From Angiostrongylus vasorum (lineage: Eukaryota; Nematoda; Chromadorea; Rhabditida; Metastrongylidae): a stretch of 64,000 nucleotides of DNA. This document shows positions 10,201-19,745 of the stretch, piece after piece. The DNA is taken from assembly GCA_018806985.1 (NCBI GenBank), contig JADANN010000099.1:3567501-3631500 (forward strand), in the 5' to 3' direction. Position 1 is the stretch's first letter. Each line of letters starts with the position of its first letter. The notes below the pieces were generated by a model. That model saw only the letters and a list, made by a program, of their open reading frames with translations, was not told the origin of the DNA and ran no database searches. The position numbers and the translations under genes were made by a program.

Positions 10201-10780
10201 GTTTAAATTTTTGTGATTATTGCTTGTAATCGTTTTGCTGCCATGGCTTTATTGTCTGGTAACGTTGTTACATCGTTCTTCCACGGGAGACGCACAGAGT
10301 ATCCATTTTCTCGTTTTTTCTATCATTTTTTTTAAAAACCGTTTCCAGATTGCCGCATTTTGTTGCTGTAACTCTTGTTTGTTGGATCCCATAAATTCAT
10401 TATCATCCAATGCCCAAGGGTTTTCCTCCGATTCGGTTATCTCATAGGGGCTTGTGTGGTACTGGCTGTGGGAACTATGTCAATGTCCGGTTCATTTTGT
10501 TGCTTGTGTTTGCCTCCTGTTATAAGGTAGCCGAATCTCGATGGGATTAGTGTCAAACCCGACGGCAATGTATTATTCAGAGGTATTCCTTTATCTAATA
10601 CGTTTGGCACATTTCGGCTACCGAGCAGGATTTTAGCATGAATGGTGCTGCGGGTAGGATCTCTTGAAAGAGGAATGTTATTTCGATAGAGAAATTTCCG
10701 ATCTTCCCCACTTAGGCTGCAGCGCTTTAATGGCTGTAAGATCGTGTGAGTTCTAGTAACCGCTATTTCATGTTCTGCTC
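10201..10780 (-). pseudogene. pol: BEL pol, protease to RT linker
   Basis: Between the protease and RT blocks. The minus strand shows PIEITESEENPWALDD-like fragments (about 10400) and a region with L-P-S-R-F-G-Y typical of the BEL pre-RT segment, in changing frames. No separate function is assigned. Confidence 0.5.
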
Positions 10781-11003
10781 AGTGAGTGTCTCGCAATATT
10801 ATCGAGGTGATTCCGTATTCCTTTGTATCTGCTTTGGAATCTCCAAATTTGTGAATTGCTAACTCGGTTGAGTACGCATCTTTTAATTGCAAGGTCTTGG
10901 CCAAATCGTTAGTAATAAATGATCGATCGGCTGCCGTGTCTAGTAGCACTTCTACTACCTCCTTTATGGTCTTGTCTGGGTTGAGTACTATTGCCTGTGC
11001 CGC
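10781..11003 (-). pseudogene. pol: BEL retropepsin (aspartic protease)
   Basis: The protease that would cut the Gag-Pol polyprotein. VLLDTAADRSFI (about 10935) is the active-site segment, with D-T-A where most retropepsins have D-T/S-G. The following LKDAYSTELAIHKFGDS is in the same frame. DTA is tolerated in some retroelement proteases, so it is not proof of inactivation. Confidence 0.65.
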
Positions 11004-12440
11004 CCAAATCTATACTCTGGATTCACACTGCTTTATAGTATGAAGAGCAATGGAATGTTCGTCTTGTGTCTCATTGAAAGTTACTGTATTGACCGTGGGC
11101 GTGGCGGTTCCCCTCTCCATTGTTAAGTTGTGTGGTTTTGGTTTTTCTTTTCGAGCTTTTTTCCTCTTTCTGCGATTTAGGTCCACTTGGTAGGTGTTGG
11201 TACTTACAAATGGAAGTATGGTGTCCGTGCTTATTACAATTTCGGCACGGGCCTCTTTTTGCACTCGGACAACCGGTGATATGAGGAACCGCAATTGTAG
11301 CAAAGATTGCGATCTTTTATCACTTTTACTCTTTCTTGTTGAGTTTTTTATCGTAGTACAGTTGATTGGTAAGTGTCCTGTCTTGTTACAATAGAAACAT
11401 GATTGCGGTTTTCTTGAGTTTTCGCTGATGAATCGTGGTCTCTCCTAGTGAACCTTTAATCGACGTATTGTTGCGGTCGTTTCTTGGTACTGGAGATTTG
11501 CCTAGTTGGTTTTCCATTGTCAGTTCTTGGGCTACGTAGTCGTTGATTACTTGGAAGAGTTCCTCTGTTTTGGATGTTTCGCTGGTTCGGCATTGCCGAG
11601 TTTCTCATAGAGTGTGTCGTTGGATTTTTTTCCATGAACTTTTTCAGGAGTTGTTGTTGGAGATACATGTTATCGACTTGCTCTCCTTTATGACGTAGTT
11701 GGCAGACTATCGAGTGGAGAGTTTGCAAAATATTTCTTGGTCTTCTAGTTGCTCGCTATTTGCTTGTGCTCTGTGTAGCCTGCTCAATAATTGGTTTATG
11801 AGGGCTTGCTTGTTGCCATACTTGGCCTTTAGATGATCTATGACTATGGGATAGGATTCTCGTGAAGTTTCGTATTGCCTGATGAAAGTTCTAGCCTTCC
11901 CATGAAGAGAGTTTAATAGATAGTTCATTTTAAATAGTCGTCCATTTCCGTTGAATGGACGGAGTGCTCGAATGCCCTCCAAAATGCTTCCCATTCCCAT
12001 ATATCTCCGCTGAATTTGGGGATAGGGATGGGCGGTAGATTTGTCACCGGCGGAGGGGTATGTGAGTCATTCTTAGCGTTGTTTGTTGTGCTGTCTAGTT
12101 TATTCTTCGGATCGAAAGGATTGGAGAAGTAGTCTTCTGCCTTATCGAGATGTTCTAGTGACCTATTCACGTTTAGTTTTATACCTTCCTTTAGTTTCTC
12201 TGGTATTGGAATTTGTAGTTCGAAGTTGTCTGCCGCTTAGGTGTAATTACCCAGTGCTGCGTGGAGACTGTCTCGGTCTTTTGTAATGGCCGATGTCGCT
12301 TGTTTTATAGCGCCTTTTCGTGCAACGAGATATTCCGTTCGTTGAGGCTCGTTGAGGAGGGATGTCTACTGTAGAGTTTACTTCTCTTCGTGTGGTTGTT
12401 CGAGCTGTTGCTTGAATCCTTGAGCGATGCTTGTTCGCTT
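11004..12440 (-). pseudogene. gag: BEL gag (DUF1759-type) with three zinc knuckles
   Basis: Gag forms the particle and binds RNA. The N-terminal part reads in one frame from about 12360 with a TAA stop at 12237-12239. PPIPIPKFSGDIWEWEAFW (about 12000) is the DUF1759-like motif, followed by MNYLLNSLHGKARTFI after a frame change. Three CCHC knuckles (C-x2-C-x4-H-x4-C) lie at 11358-11399, 11261-11302 and 11206-11247, each in a different frame, so at least two small indels separate them. A Lys/Arg-rich basic tail follows. Gag cannot be translated as one protein. Confidence 0.75.
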
Positions 12441-12524
12441 GAAGTAGAGATGGCAGATACAGTGGAATATCAGAATAGGAGAATATTGGGTAGGATGGCC
12501 AATAGAGTTGCGTTGAGCTTAGAG

Positions 12525-12562
12525 TTCGACTCGGATGGGGCAGTGCACCAATTTGTGCTAGT
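12525..12562 (-). repeat. duplicated LTR edge plus primer binding site
   Basis: A second copy of the LTR 3' border (CTAGCACA on the minus strand) and the following TGGTGCACTG, 72 bp inside the true one at 12613-12633. The flanking 'cgttgag' is also repeated, so the unit is about 72 bp in tandem. It sits between the functional PBS and gag. Confidence 0.7.
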
Positions 12563-12600
12563 TAGTGCAAGAGATTGACCGAGTGGTAGCGTTGAGTTCA

Positions 12601-12622
12601 ATTCGAGCGGGCCAGTGCACCA
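12601..12622 (-). promoter_or_regulatory. primer binding site (tRNA-Gly-like)
   Basis: Three bases inside the 5' LTR the minus strand reads TGGTGCACTGGCC, complementary to a tRNA 3' end of the form ...CCAGTGCACCA. This is close to tRNA-Gly(GCC) acceptor ends; the exact tRNA cannot be proven without the genome's tRNA set. Confidence 0.6.
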
Positions 12623-12625
12623 GTT

Positions 12626-13463
12626 TGTGCTAGTTGGCCAGTGGATTAGGGAGTTGGTCGGATTTGGCTTTTGTCCGCCAACTGTACGTGGAATGCTCGG
12701 CTTTATATGAATTCGCCACGCGGGACTTTTCTCCGTAACTGCCGTCAACAACCTTGAGTTTGGGTTATAACAGTTTATAGCAGCAACAACGATTCAATAA
12801 TAATATGTGATATTTGACGATATGTAAGCTGGGTGGATACAAGCGAGATTGAAATGAGAACAAGTGATACACCTGAACGAAGCTAGGCGGACACTGGAGT
12901 CCGAGCACCGAGGAAATGAGGGACTGGAAGATTGGAAGATAAGCACTGGTGGATTGGAGGACAGGCACTGGTGGATTGAAGGACAGGCACTGGTGGATTG
13001 GAGGACAGGCACTGGCGGATTGGAGGACAGCCACTGGCCTTGATGACTAACGGTGTTCCTTATATTCTGTCTGTAATGGATGGGGTTTTACAGAGGGGGA
13101 TCAGAAATAGTGCTCAAAGAGAGGTTGTGTACTTTTTAGCTAGTATAATTTCTTGTACAAAGAGTTCGTTAAGGGCATACAAAGGCTTACACAGAAACTG
13201 CATCGGAACTGCCGATTTCTTGAAAGTACATGCAGCTGGCGGCGGCTTATTCAGCGCCCGAATCATCGGACGAAGAGCGGAGATACAAAGAAATTACAGT
13301 ATCTCTTTCTAGCCCAGCTGCGACGCAAATCTTTGAAACGGTCGTTAAGAGACAGTTTACGGAATATGCGAGAATAGATGTATAACGATTACAAGTAAAA
13401 CAGTTATTGTAGAAGACATAAGGTAATATAGAAATAGGAACTATTTAAGGAATAGTTACTGTA
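12626..13463 (-). repeat. BEL/Pao 5' LTR
   Basis: Partner of 3743-4576 and read 5' to 3' on the minus strand. It has the same 22-bp minisatellite (12928-13040). Differences from the other LTR include a few substitutions, a 3-bp insertion near 13331 and a short insertion near 13378. Confidence 0.88.
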
Positions 13464-13802
13464 TTGAATCCTTACGAATGGCGAGCTTCTTCGACCTGCC
13501 AAGAGTTTTCGAGTTTCAAAAAAAATCGAGGTGCTTACACTGAGTTCTTCTGCAAGCCCTCGAACAGTTGTGGCATTGCAAACCCCTCAGTTTATCGTGG
13601 TAATAACGGACGGCTAACCACAATCCTCATCTTCGAGGTCGATTTCGGCACAAAAATTTTTCGAAACCAACGTTGCACTGTGCGTTCATTAACACTTCCA
13701 TGTCCCAATATCCCACTGATTTTAGGAACCTTTTGCGATGCACTAGACCGAATTTGAGCTTGTAACAGCATTTTCGTAGAATTGTCGGCTGGTAGCACAT
13801 TG
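13464..13802 (-). pseudogene. mariner transposase, N-terminal part (split by BEL)
   Basis: Minus strand. GHGSVNERTVQRWFRK (about 13700) is the mariner N-terminal helix-turn-helix signature, followed in other frames by N-A-T-T-V-R-G-L-A-E-E-L (about 13560). The coding order continues into 3742-3120 on the far side of the BEL insertion. The right edge is overrun by SINE family D at about 13803. Together with the distal half this gives one decayed mariner of normal order. Confidence 0.72.
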
Positions 13803-14075
13803 ACAGTGACGCCGAACATCACGAGTACGGTGCTAGTTCGATCTCTTGCTGTGGGCTCAACAAACCCCCTCAACTCGCCGGCGTCGGGAAATTGGTGCAG
13901 GACTGGTCTGGGAAAGGTTCAGTCTCTGCAATAGAAGTGGAGACGCTTTAGCACGGCTGTCTCAGGACTTCAGGCAGAATCGACTCGACAAGCATTCAAC
14001 AACGTTCATTACGAAAGGAAAATCCTCAAGCAGCAGTCGAAGCCACACGTAAAAAGCTAGAAGACCTTTGTGGTA
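13803..14075 (+). repeat. SINE family D
   Basis: Starts inside the tRNA-like head (ACGGTGCTAGTTCGATC as B box) and carries the usual body: a pair of CTGGTAC/GGGAAA blocks, 'cgctttagcacggctgtctca', 'gtcgacaag' and the 'aaaatcctcaagcagcagtcgaagccacac' region. Also present at 15223-15600, 19405-19745 and on the minus strand at 27510-27875. Confidence 0.65.
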
Positions 14076-14811
14076 GAATTTGGTGTTTTGACATCTTAAC
14101 TTTTAACTTTTAAAGTTTGCCTAAAGACACTTTACGGTGTGCTTAGATTAGACAGAGTGAAAGCATAAAATAACGTTGCACTTCAATGTTATAGTATGGC
14201 ATAGCAAATTCGACATTGACATCCGAAAAGCATAATAAATTAACTTTTCGTCGTTGTTAAGGAAGCTTAATCGCAGCTTAAACTCGAACTTGTTGTTATA
14301 TGCGGCGCACATTATCCGTCAACGATCCATTAAAAGATCGTATTTATTCCCTTTTCATGAAAAAGGGAATTGCAGGTGGATTTTCGGTTGATGACACTTC
14401 ATTGGCATCCCGAGCTTGATTGTCTGGGAACGGTTAGTTTCTTAAAACGAAGCATTTCTTCGTTAACATGACTTACTCGATGGCGGTCACTTCTGAAGAA
14501 GTAGCGATTTCTTAACTGCCGCTCTAGAGTGGCTATTTGGAACCTGTACGTCGTCGAGATCGGAATTAGGTTCGCCAAGATGTCCGATGCAGTGGCATAG
14601 GTGGAGCGGGGTGTCGCAGCTTTTCATAAGCGGAGTTCATTTTTCCTTCCATGGAAATAAAAGGTCACGACCAAATTTTGACTATGTTCCTCATTTTTCC
14701 GTCGTCTTAAAAATTTCATAGGATGAACAACTACAAAACAACTATTTACACGTTTGTTCTTTTGCGCTCTACATGCTCGTTCGAATGGAATGGCAAAATG
14801 TATGTAGATAA
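14076..14811. other. no recognisable feature
   Basis: AT-rich; no motif-bearing frame and no repeat match seen. Confidence 0.45.
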
Positions 14812-15140
14812 TGTTATAAAGTATATATTTACTTCCATAGAAAAACACAATACAATGAAACAGTAAAGCGGTGAGTTTCTCGAGAAGCTGTTGATCGTGT
14901 AATTTTCGTCTTTTTGTAAGTGTTATTAAAGCGTTTGGCCTAGTAAATTGTGTATGAGTATACCCCTCCAGGCTCTGAAGAAGGCGATACTGCCGAAACG
15001 TCAGCTACTGTCGTGTTGTATTGTTTTTTGTATGGAAGTAAATGTATGCTGTATAACAACCTCGCGATTGCTTAACAAGAAAGCAACGCATTCATATTCC
15101 AATGCCGAGGTTAATAGAAAGTCGATCCTGGGAACTATAT
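14812..15140 (+). mobile_element. PLE terminus with inverted junction
   Basis: 14812-14866 is minus-type PLE end (matches 150-204) and 14867-15140 is plus-type (matches 562-850). The minus-type piece stops just before the ribozyme-like core, so two PLE ends are fused head to head with loss of sequence. The plus part contains the ribozyme-like motif at 14968-15010 and ends at the start of the PLE ORF (NAEVNRKSILGTI). Confidence 0.68.
14968..15010 (+). ncRNA. hammerhead-ribozyme-like motif in PLE terminus
   Basis: The cleanest copy: CTGAAGA, an extra A, stem II GGC/GCC with loop GATACT, then GAAACGTC and AGCTACTG. Stem I can form between AGGCT and AGCT. Cleavage would be expected after GTC. 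The very short stem III is a known trait of PLE hammerheads. Confidence 0.52.
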
Positions 15141-15222
15141 AGATATTATACGTTTAACAGCAAATCGAATTTCACACCCAGTATCGTCAGACATTAAAAA
15201 CGAGATGAATAGTTGTCCATTA

Positions 15223-15600
15223 GCCACAAGGGAGCGGATAGCACAGTGGTAGTGATGTTCGTCATCACGAGCATGGTGCTAGTTCGATCACGCTCTGGGT
15301 CAACCAAGTCCTTCTTCCCTCCGGGAAACTGGTACCGGACTCTGGGAAAAAAAATTACCCTCTGCAATCCAATTGGGAATGCTCCACCCCGGCTATCTCA
15401 GCACTCCAGGGAGAATTGGTCGACAAGTATTCTACGACATTAAAGATGAAATGAAAATCAAGCAGGAATCGCGAAGCCACACATAAAGTTCGAAGGTCTT
15501 CGTGATAAATGGATGCGAAGAAATGAATAGAATGTGGGAAGTGTTGGGATCCGCACCGTAGACGTGAAGACGGGTTATACAAATAAATAAATAAAATAGA
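15223..15600 (+). repeat. SINE family D, most complete copy
   Basis: tRNA-like head with GATAGCACAGTGGTAGTGATG (A box region) and GGTGCTAGTTCGATCACG (B box region), a body of about 300 bp, and an (AAAT)n tail at about 15580-15597. This layout (Pol III promoter, body, simple tail) defines a tRNA-derived SINE. Confidence 0.72.
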
Positions 15601-16615
15601 AATAGACCAGAACAAATTTGTGTTTACGATCTGCTCTACGTAACAAATCAGATTCCTTCCAGAAGATGATCACGCAGTCACCTCTAAACTTTTTTTTCTT
15701 TGCTTTTTTATTCATCAAATGTTCATGCAGGTGTTCTGAAATACACCGAGAAACAAATGAGGGTGGTCTTCTTAGTGGGATGGAATAGAAGTGAGAACAC
15801 GAGTTATCGTTTTGAGTATTCTGCAAAAAATAGCAACACTTATCGGCGAAGCTCACCGTCCAAATAACGTGAAACAAAGGAAGACATTCTCGATTATGTT
15901 GATCACAGCCACAGTCGTGCCGACGATCGCCACCAGAATAAATCTGAATGATCATCGCCATTCATCGTAATGCTCAGTATAGTTCTCTAATTAAGTACTT
16001 GAACCAATTTCCAATAGAGCTAACTCATGAAAAAAAAACCTAATCTGAGAAAAAATGAACCACTCCAGTCCTTGCACGTTGTAAATTTCCTCTGGTAGAA
16101 ATTTTAAAACACATATGTGACCAGTCGTAAATTTGTGTACCGGATGCTTGGGAACTACGTCTAATTTTTCCTCGCTGGCACTGGGCATTGGAAATCCATC
16201 CAAAAAACGCTCCTTGGAAGTTGTGAAGTGTACGGCAAAGTTTTCCACCGACCACAAATGGAACAGGATTCACCGGATAAGCTATTCGGTCAAAATAGAA
16301 AATAAAACAATTAGACCTTTTGCGACAAAAATAAGTGGTCGAAATGAATGTGCGTCGAGAGCAATGCATACTGTCCAATCTGCCTCTTCAAATACGCACC
16401 GCCTTCAGCGCACACTTATGTTTCACGTAGCCACTGGGCTTTGGGATTAAAATCTTTATAGTTAACAGTTTGCAATATTAGTTAAACAATTTTCACTTCT
16501 TATTTGGTGCCTATTATTATTGTTCACGGCTTGGAAAGATGCGAAACACAACACTAGGATGCTGAGATATGGGTAGAACTTACATGCCAGACCAGATTCG
16601 AGCCAGCGGTTACCT
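15601..16615 (-). other. unassigned region with open minus-strand frames
   Basis: Two overlapping minus-strand frames (16378-16040 and 16257-15991) stay open for 90-110 codons and have a fairly protein-like composition, for example LDGFPMPSASEEKLDV and TGHICVLKFLPEEIYNV. I recognise no domain. A host exon is possible, but splice sites and conservation cannot be judged here. Confidence 0.2.
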
Positions 16616-16619
16616 TTTC

Positions 16620-16680
16620 CGGGGGCTTACGTGTTACACGGTGTTACAAACTGCACTACTGAGGCTCTCGCATCGCCTTT
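16620..16680 (-). repeat. SINE family B fragment
   Basis: Reverse-strand piece of the tRNA-like head found in plus orientation at 16850-16900. It is followed by an independent plus-strand copy. Confidence 0.4.
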
Positions 16681-16724
16681 CTCTCTGTCAGTTTTCTACG
16701 TAAATAAAAAGTTAACATTGTGAT

Positions 16725-16975
16725 TTCGACTCCAGTTTCAGCTTAACTGGGTTTATGGCCGATTTGTGCTCCTTAGATCGTTCCCATTGACCGGTGATTG
16801 CTGATGGCACCGTTAGGTAGAAAACTGGCAAGGAGATAGGCAAAGAAGGGCTTCAGTGGTGCAGTGGGTAACACATGAATCCTTGGTAAGAGTAATCGCT
16901 AGTCCAATCTCAGAATGATTGAAATTTCGCAAATATCTCATTATCATAAAGCTTGTGTTAGGTAAATAGTTCCAT
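16725..16975 (+). repeat. SINE family B, long form
   Basis: Shares with 44400-44660 a 5' part ('cttaactgg...', 'tagatcgttccc', 'gtgattgctgatggc') followed by the tRNA-like head CAGTGGTGCAGTGGGTAACAC and the terminal CGCAAATATCTCA block. Moderately diverged. Confidence 0.6.
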
Positions 16976-17221
16976 GAGATTCCATTATACTCGTAATGCA
17001 TCCACACTCATTCCGAAGATATTGTTATATAATTCCTCTTTAATTCTGGGTGGTACAAATGACTGGAAATTGTTGGCCAAAAATTTTCTGCCCTGCCACA
17101 TTTTCCAAACATCTAAAAATGATAGGTTAAAGTTTGTTATTGAAATAAAACATTTGTGATAATTCGGTGGATTTTGCTTCTTGAGAAGTTGCAAAACTTC
17201 AGCTGACTGCAATCTAGTCAG

Positions 17222-17455
17222 CCAAACACCTCACAACCTGAAAAGAAAAGCCACGAAGCCTAAATTTCAATCTCATTGGAAAGAAAATGGCTTCGTCATA
17301 CATTCATCGCTTAATGTGAGCCTTCCACTAAGTATTCCACCAGGAGACCAACCGACAAGTGTTCACATAGATGGATAATGCGCCACTTTCACTTCAAAGT
17401 TTCAGTCCGAAAGATTGTGTGAAATCACGTGTGATAACGAGGCATTCCTCCCTGC
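17222..17455 (-). mobile_element. PLE 3' region, minus-type
   Basis: Matches 63345-63590 in the same orientation, from 'ctgactgcaatct' to 'gataacgaggcattcctccctgcg', including the CATTGGA/AAATGGCTT and GGAGACCAACCG blocks. The ribozyme-like core is not retained. Confidence 0.6.
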
Positions 17456-17640
17456 GTTTCGAGGACGAATACGGTGGCGTGGTGAAACGGGTAGACTACT
17501 CTGTGCCCGTATAAGAAACACCTATACGGCAAGCGTGAAGTTAAAGCAGGTACTCTACTAGGCGTGCATAGGACAGAGATATATAACAGAAATGATTTTG
17601 AAGTAGAAGTCATAACCCTCGCAGAAAAAATCTAAAACTT
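17456..17640 (+). pseudogene. PLE GIY-YIG endonuclease fragment
   Basis: Plus-strand relic starting at GACGAATACGGTGGCGTGG, equivalent to D-E-Y-I-G-E-T of the intact domain, continuing through the T-P-L-G-T-H-R region to the V-I-T-L block. It contains several stops. It directly abuts the minus-type PLE end at 17455, giving a head-to-head junction at the C-terminal end. Confidence 0.5.
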
Positions 17641-17815
17641 CAGCGGACGAAACTCATCTAGGCATTCTGGAAGATTCTCAAGAATCCAAAAAGGAAGCGC
17701 ACAAAGGGAAGGCCTTGATCTCACACGATTTCGCAAACCGATGTTTTAGTATGAGATAGGCACATTTCACATCCATCTGAACTCTGCTCGGTTGGACTAC
17801 ATAATCACAAATAAT
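17641..17815. other. no recognisable feature
   Basis: Short spacer between PLE fragments. Confidence 0.4.
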
Positions 17816-17819
17816 ATAA

Positions 17820-18000
17820 TCAGTGCAACACTCATGCAAAGCGGTGAGTGTGCGAAGAAGCTATTTTGTTTCCAGTGCGATTGAAATTTAAGTTTCGTGG
17901 ACTTTCCCGTTGGGGCTATGGAGGTGTGACTGACTAGATTGCAGCCAACTTGACCATTCCAGGCTCTGAAGGAGGTAAAATTCATGGAAACTAAGCCACT
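17820..18000 (+). mobile_element. PLE terminal fragment, degenerate ribozyme-like core
   Basis: Plus-type terminus with the GCGGTGAG start and the segment CCAGGCTCTGAAGGAGG...GGAAACTAAGCC at 17958-17998. The core has A9 changed to G, and GTC is lost, so the ribozyme-like motif is broken. It forms an inverted pair with 17222-17395. Confidence 0.5.
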
Positions 18001-18328
18001 GCATGTAGAGACCATGTAATCTCATCAAGAAGGCAGCGAATTATCGCTGCATTCTATTTTCATATATATACATTATGTTCAATATGTACTTATGAACATA
18101 TGTTACTTCAAGACATACTTTATTTTGTGTATATTTTAATTCTACACATTTTTCGAACAGTTTTATGTATGAATTGCTTTTATACAATGACGATTTAGTT
18201 CAATTTTAAGGAAAAGGAAGTTCAAACATTAAGGCTGAGATCGTCAATGTGAACGTTACCATCAGTACCTGGAGCGAACAAGCAATGCAGAATTTCACGA
18301 AATATGCAAAGACTTTATATACATATAC
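18001..18328. other. no recognisable feature
   Basis: Very AT-rich, with TATATA and ATGTTC/GAACAT short palindromes around 18060-18105. Nothing else identified. Confidence 0.45.
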
Positions 18329-18339
18329 AAACAAATATA

Positions 18340-18625
18340 ATGGATAAAGCGATAAAGCTCTCGGCCTTGATCAATCACTGAGGGATGCGCTATGCATTCG
18401 ATTTCATTAAACATCGTTTGGAGATGATTGAATGCATATCTGCCCTTTACAATGAGTCGCGGTGGCCTACCGATGTATCGAGCCAGTGCTGCTATCCTCC
18501 CAGACAAGTCTGGCACCAATTTGCCGACCTCAGAGGGATGGACCGCTTGGGGGGCCACAGGCGTGAGGATCGATCCCACGTGTGTGTTGCAGGGCGCCAC
18601 CGACTACTGCGCCGCAGGCACCCAA
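18340..18625 (-). repeat. SINE family C, with 11-bp TSD
   Basis: Minus-strand copy of the repeat at 2511-2793. Head on the right (GGCGCAGTAGTCGGTGGCG and GGATCGATCC on the minus strand). Flanked by AAACAAATATA at 18329-18339 and 18626-18636, a perfect 11-bp direct repeat. Confidence 0.75.
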
Positions 18626-18636
18626 AAACAAATATA

Positions 18637-19400
18637 CGTGTGTTTATATATGTACATACAAATATATGCATGTGTATATAAGTTATGGAAAAATAGTGAT
18701 TTTTCAGATCTCGAAAAATTGAAAAAAAATCTCTTAAGCTTAAGCAGATACATTGAGTTTATTCCCGTCTTCCTTCAATTGTCCTTCTTCTAATTCGATA
18801 AATTCGTGCTGGCTAATACGTACAAGTTTCTCGTGAAGGTTTGATGAATAGCTAGAGTACAGCATCTCTATTCGAGTAGAGAAAACTGTCCAGTTCATTT
18901 TTCTAGTTATTACCTACTCAGAATTGGCATTCGAGTTCTGTAGTTGGTCGAATTCGAAAGATTACCTCTCATACAGAAATCGTGGCTCACTGTAGGCGCA
19001 TGGATCAAAAGAGGCTTCGAGAATGGTGTAATTCATGATTTCACCAGAATTCAGAAAAACCTGAAGAACAATTAGCGTCATAAGGAGTACTTTTTAACGT
19101 CAAATAATCGACAGTGGATGCGATAAAAAGAATGAATTGTGGAAGAGAAATAAGTAGCAGAATGGCAGTAGAGCAGATATGACTATTACCAATGTCCTTA
19201 TAAGTACCCAAAAAAGCAGCATACCATCTAACTTGATGGTAAGACACAACATATTTTTTGAACTTTTTAGAAAAAAGAGGAAGTAAAGAAGGGAAAGAGT
19301 ATTTCAAAAAAAGTCAAAATTCAGAGCTGCTATCAAGTTGGTCAAGAAGAATAGCCAACTTGATCGTTGTACGTTCTAAAAATACATTTGGAATGAACAC
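18637..19400. other. no recognisable feature
   Basis: AT-rich; no repeat match or motif-bearing frame recognised. Confidence 0.45.
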
Positions 19401-19404
19401 TTCT

Positions 19405-19745
19405 GCTCAGGGTGGCGCCGTGGAAGTGATGCCGTTCATTACGAGCACGGTGCTGGCTTGACCCCGTCCGGGGCTCACCGAGGAATTTGTATCAGTCCTG
19501 ACCGATGTCCCCCCAATCCATATGGGAACACCTTACTCCGCTATCCCAACATTTCAGGGGAATTATCTCAACCGGAATTTTAGAACATTCGCAAAGAAGA
19601 CGAAAAAATCCTCAGTAGCAACTGAAGGAACAAGCGAAATATTTGAAGACCTTCGTGGATGTGGAATACGGGGGAACGAGTCGAATTCGAGTAGTGCTGG
19701 GATCCACACAGCAGATGTGACGATGGATCACGTAAAGAGATTAAA
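19405..19745 (+). repeat. SINE family D
   Basis: Head GGTGGCGCCGTGGAAGTGATG with ACGGTGCTGGCTTGACC, then the typical body up to GCTGGGATCCACACAGCAGATGTGACG. Diverged from the copy at 15223-15600 by scattered changes. Confidence 0.65.

Larger units (their letters stand above)
3743..13463 (-). mobile_element. BEL/Pao LTR retrotransposon with env-like gene, inserted in mariner
   Basis: A complete 9.7-kb element: LTR copies at both ends, a tRNA-type primer binding site beside the right (5') LTR, and on the minus strand the order gag - protease - RT - RNase H - integrase - env-like, which is the BEL/Pao order. The flanks are TTAAA (3738-3742) and TTGAA (13464-13468), a 5-bp target-site duplication with one change. 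The mariner frame resumes across the insertion. Every coding domain carries stops or frameshifts, and the RT active site is mutated, so this copy is dead. LTRs differ by scattered substitutions and small indels, so it is not a very recent insertion. Confidence 0.88.

Noticed and set aside
18060..18110. Origin or AT-rich regulatory element
   Set aside because: Only AT-rich short palindromes, common in this sequence; no further support.
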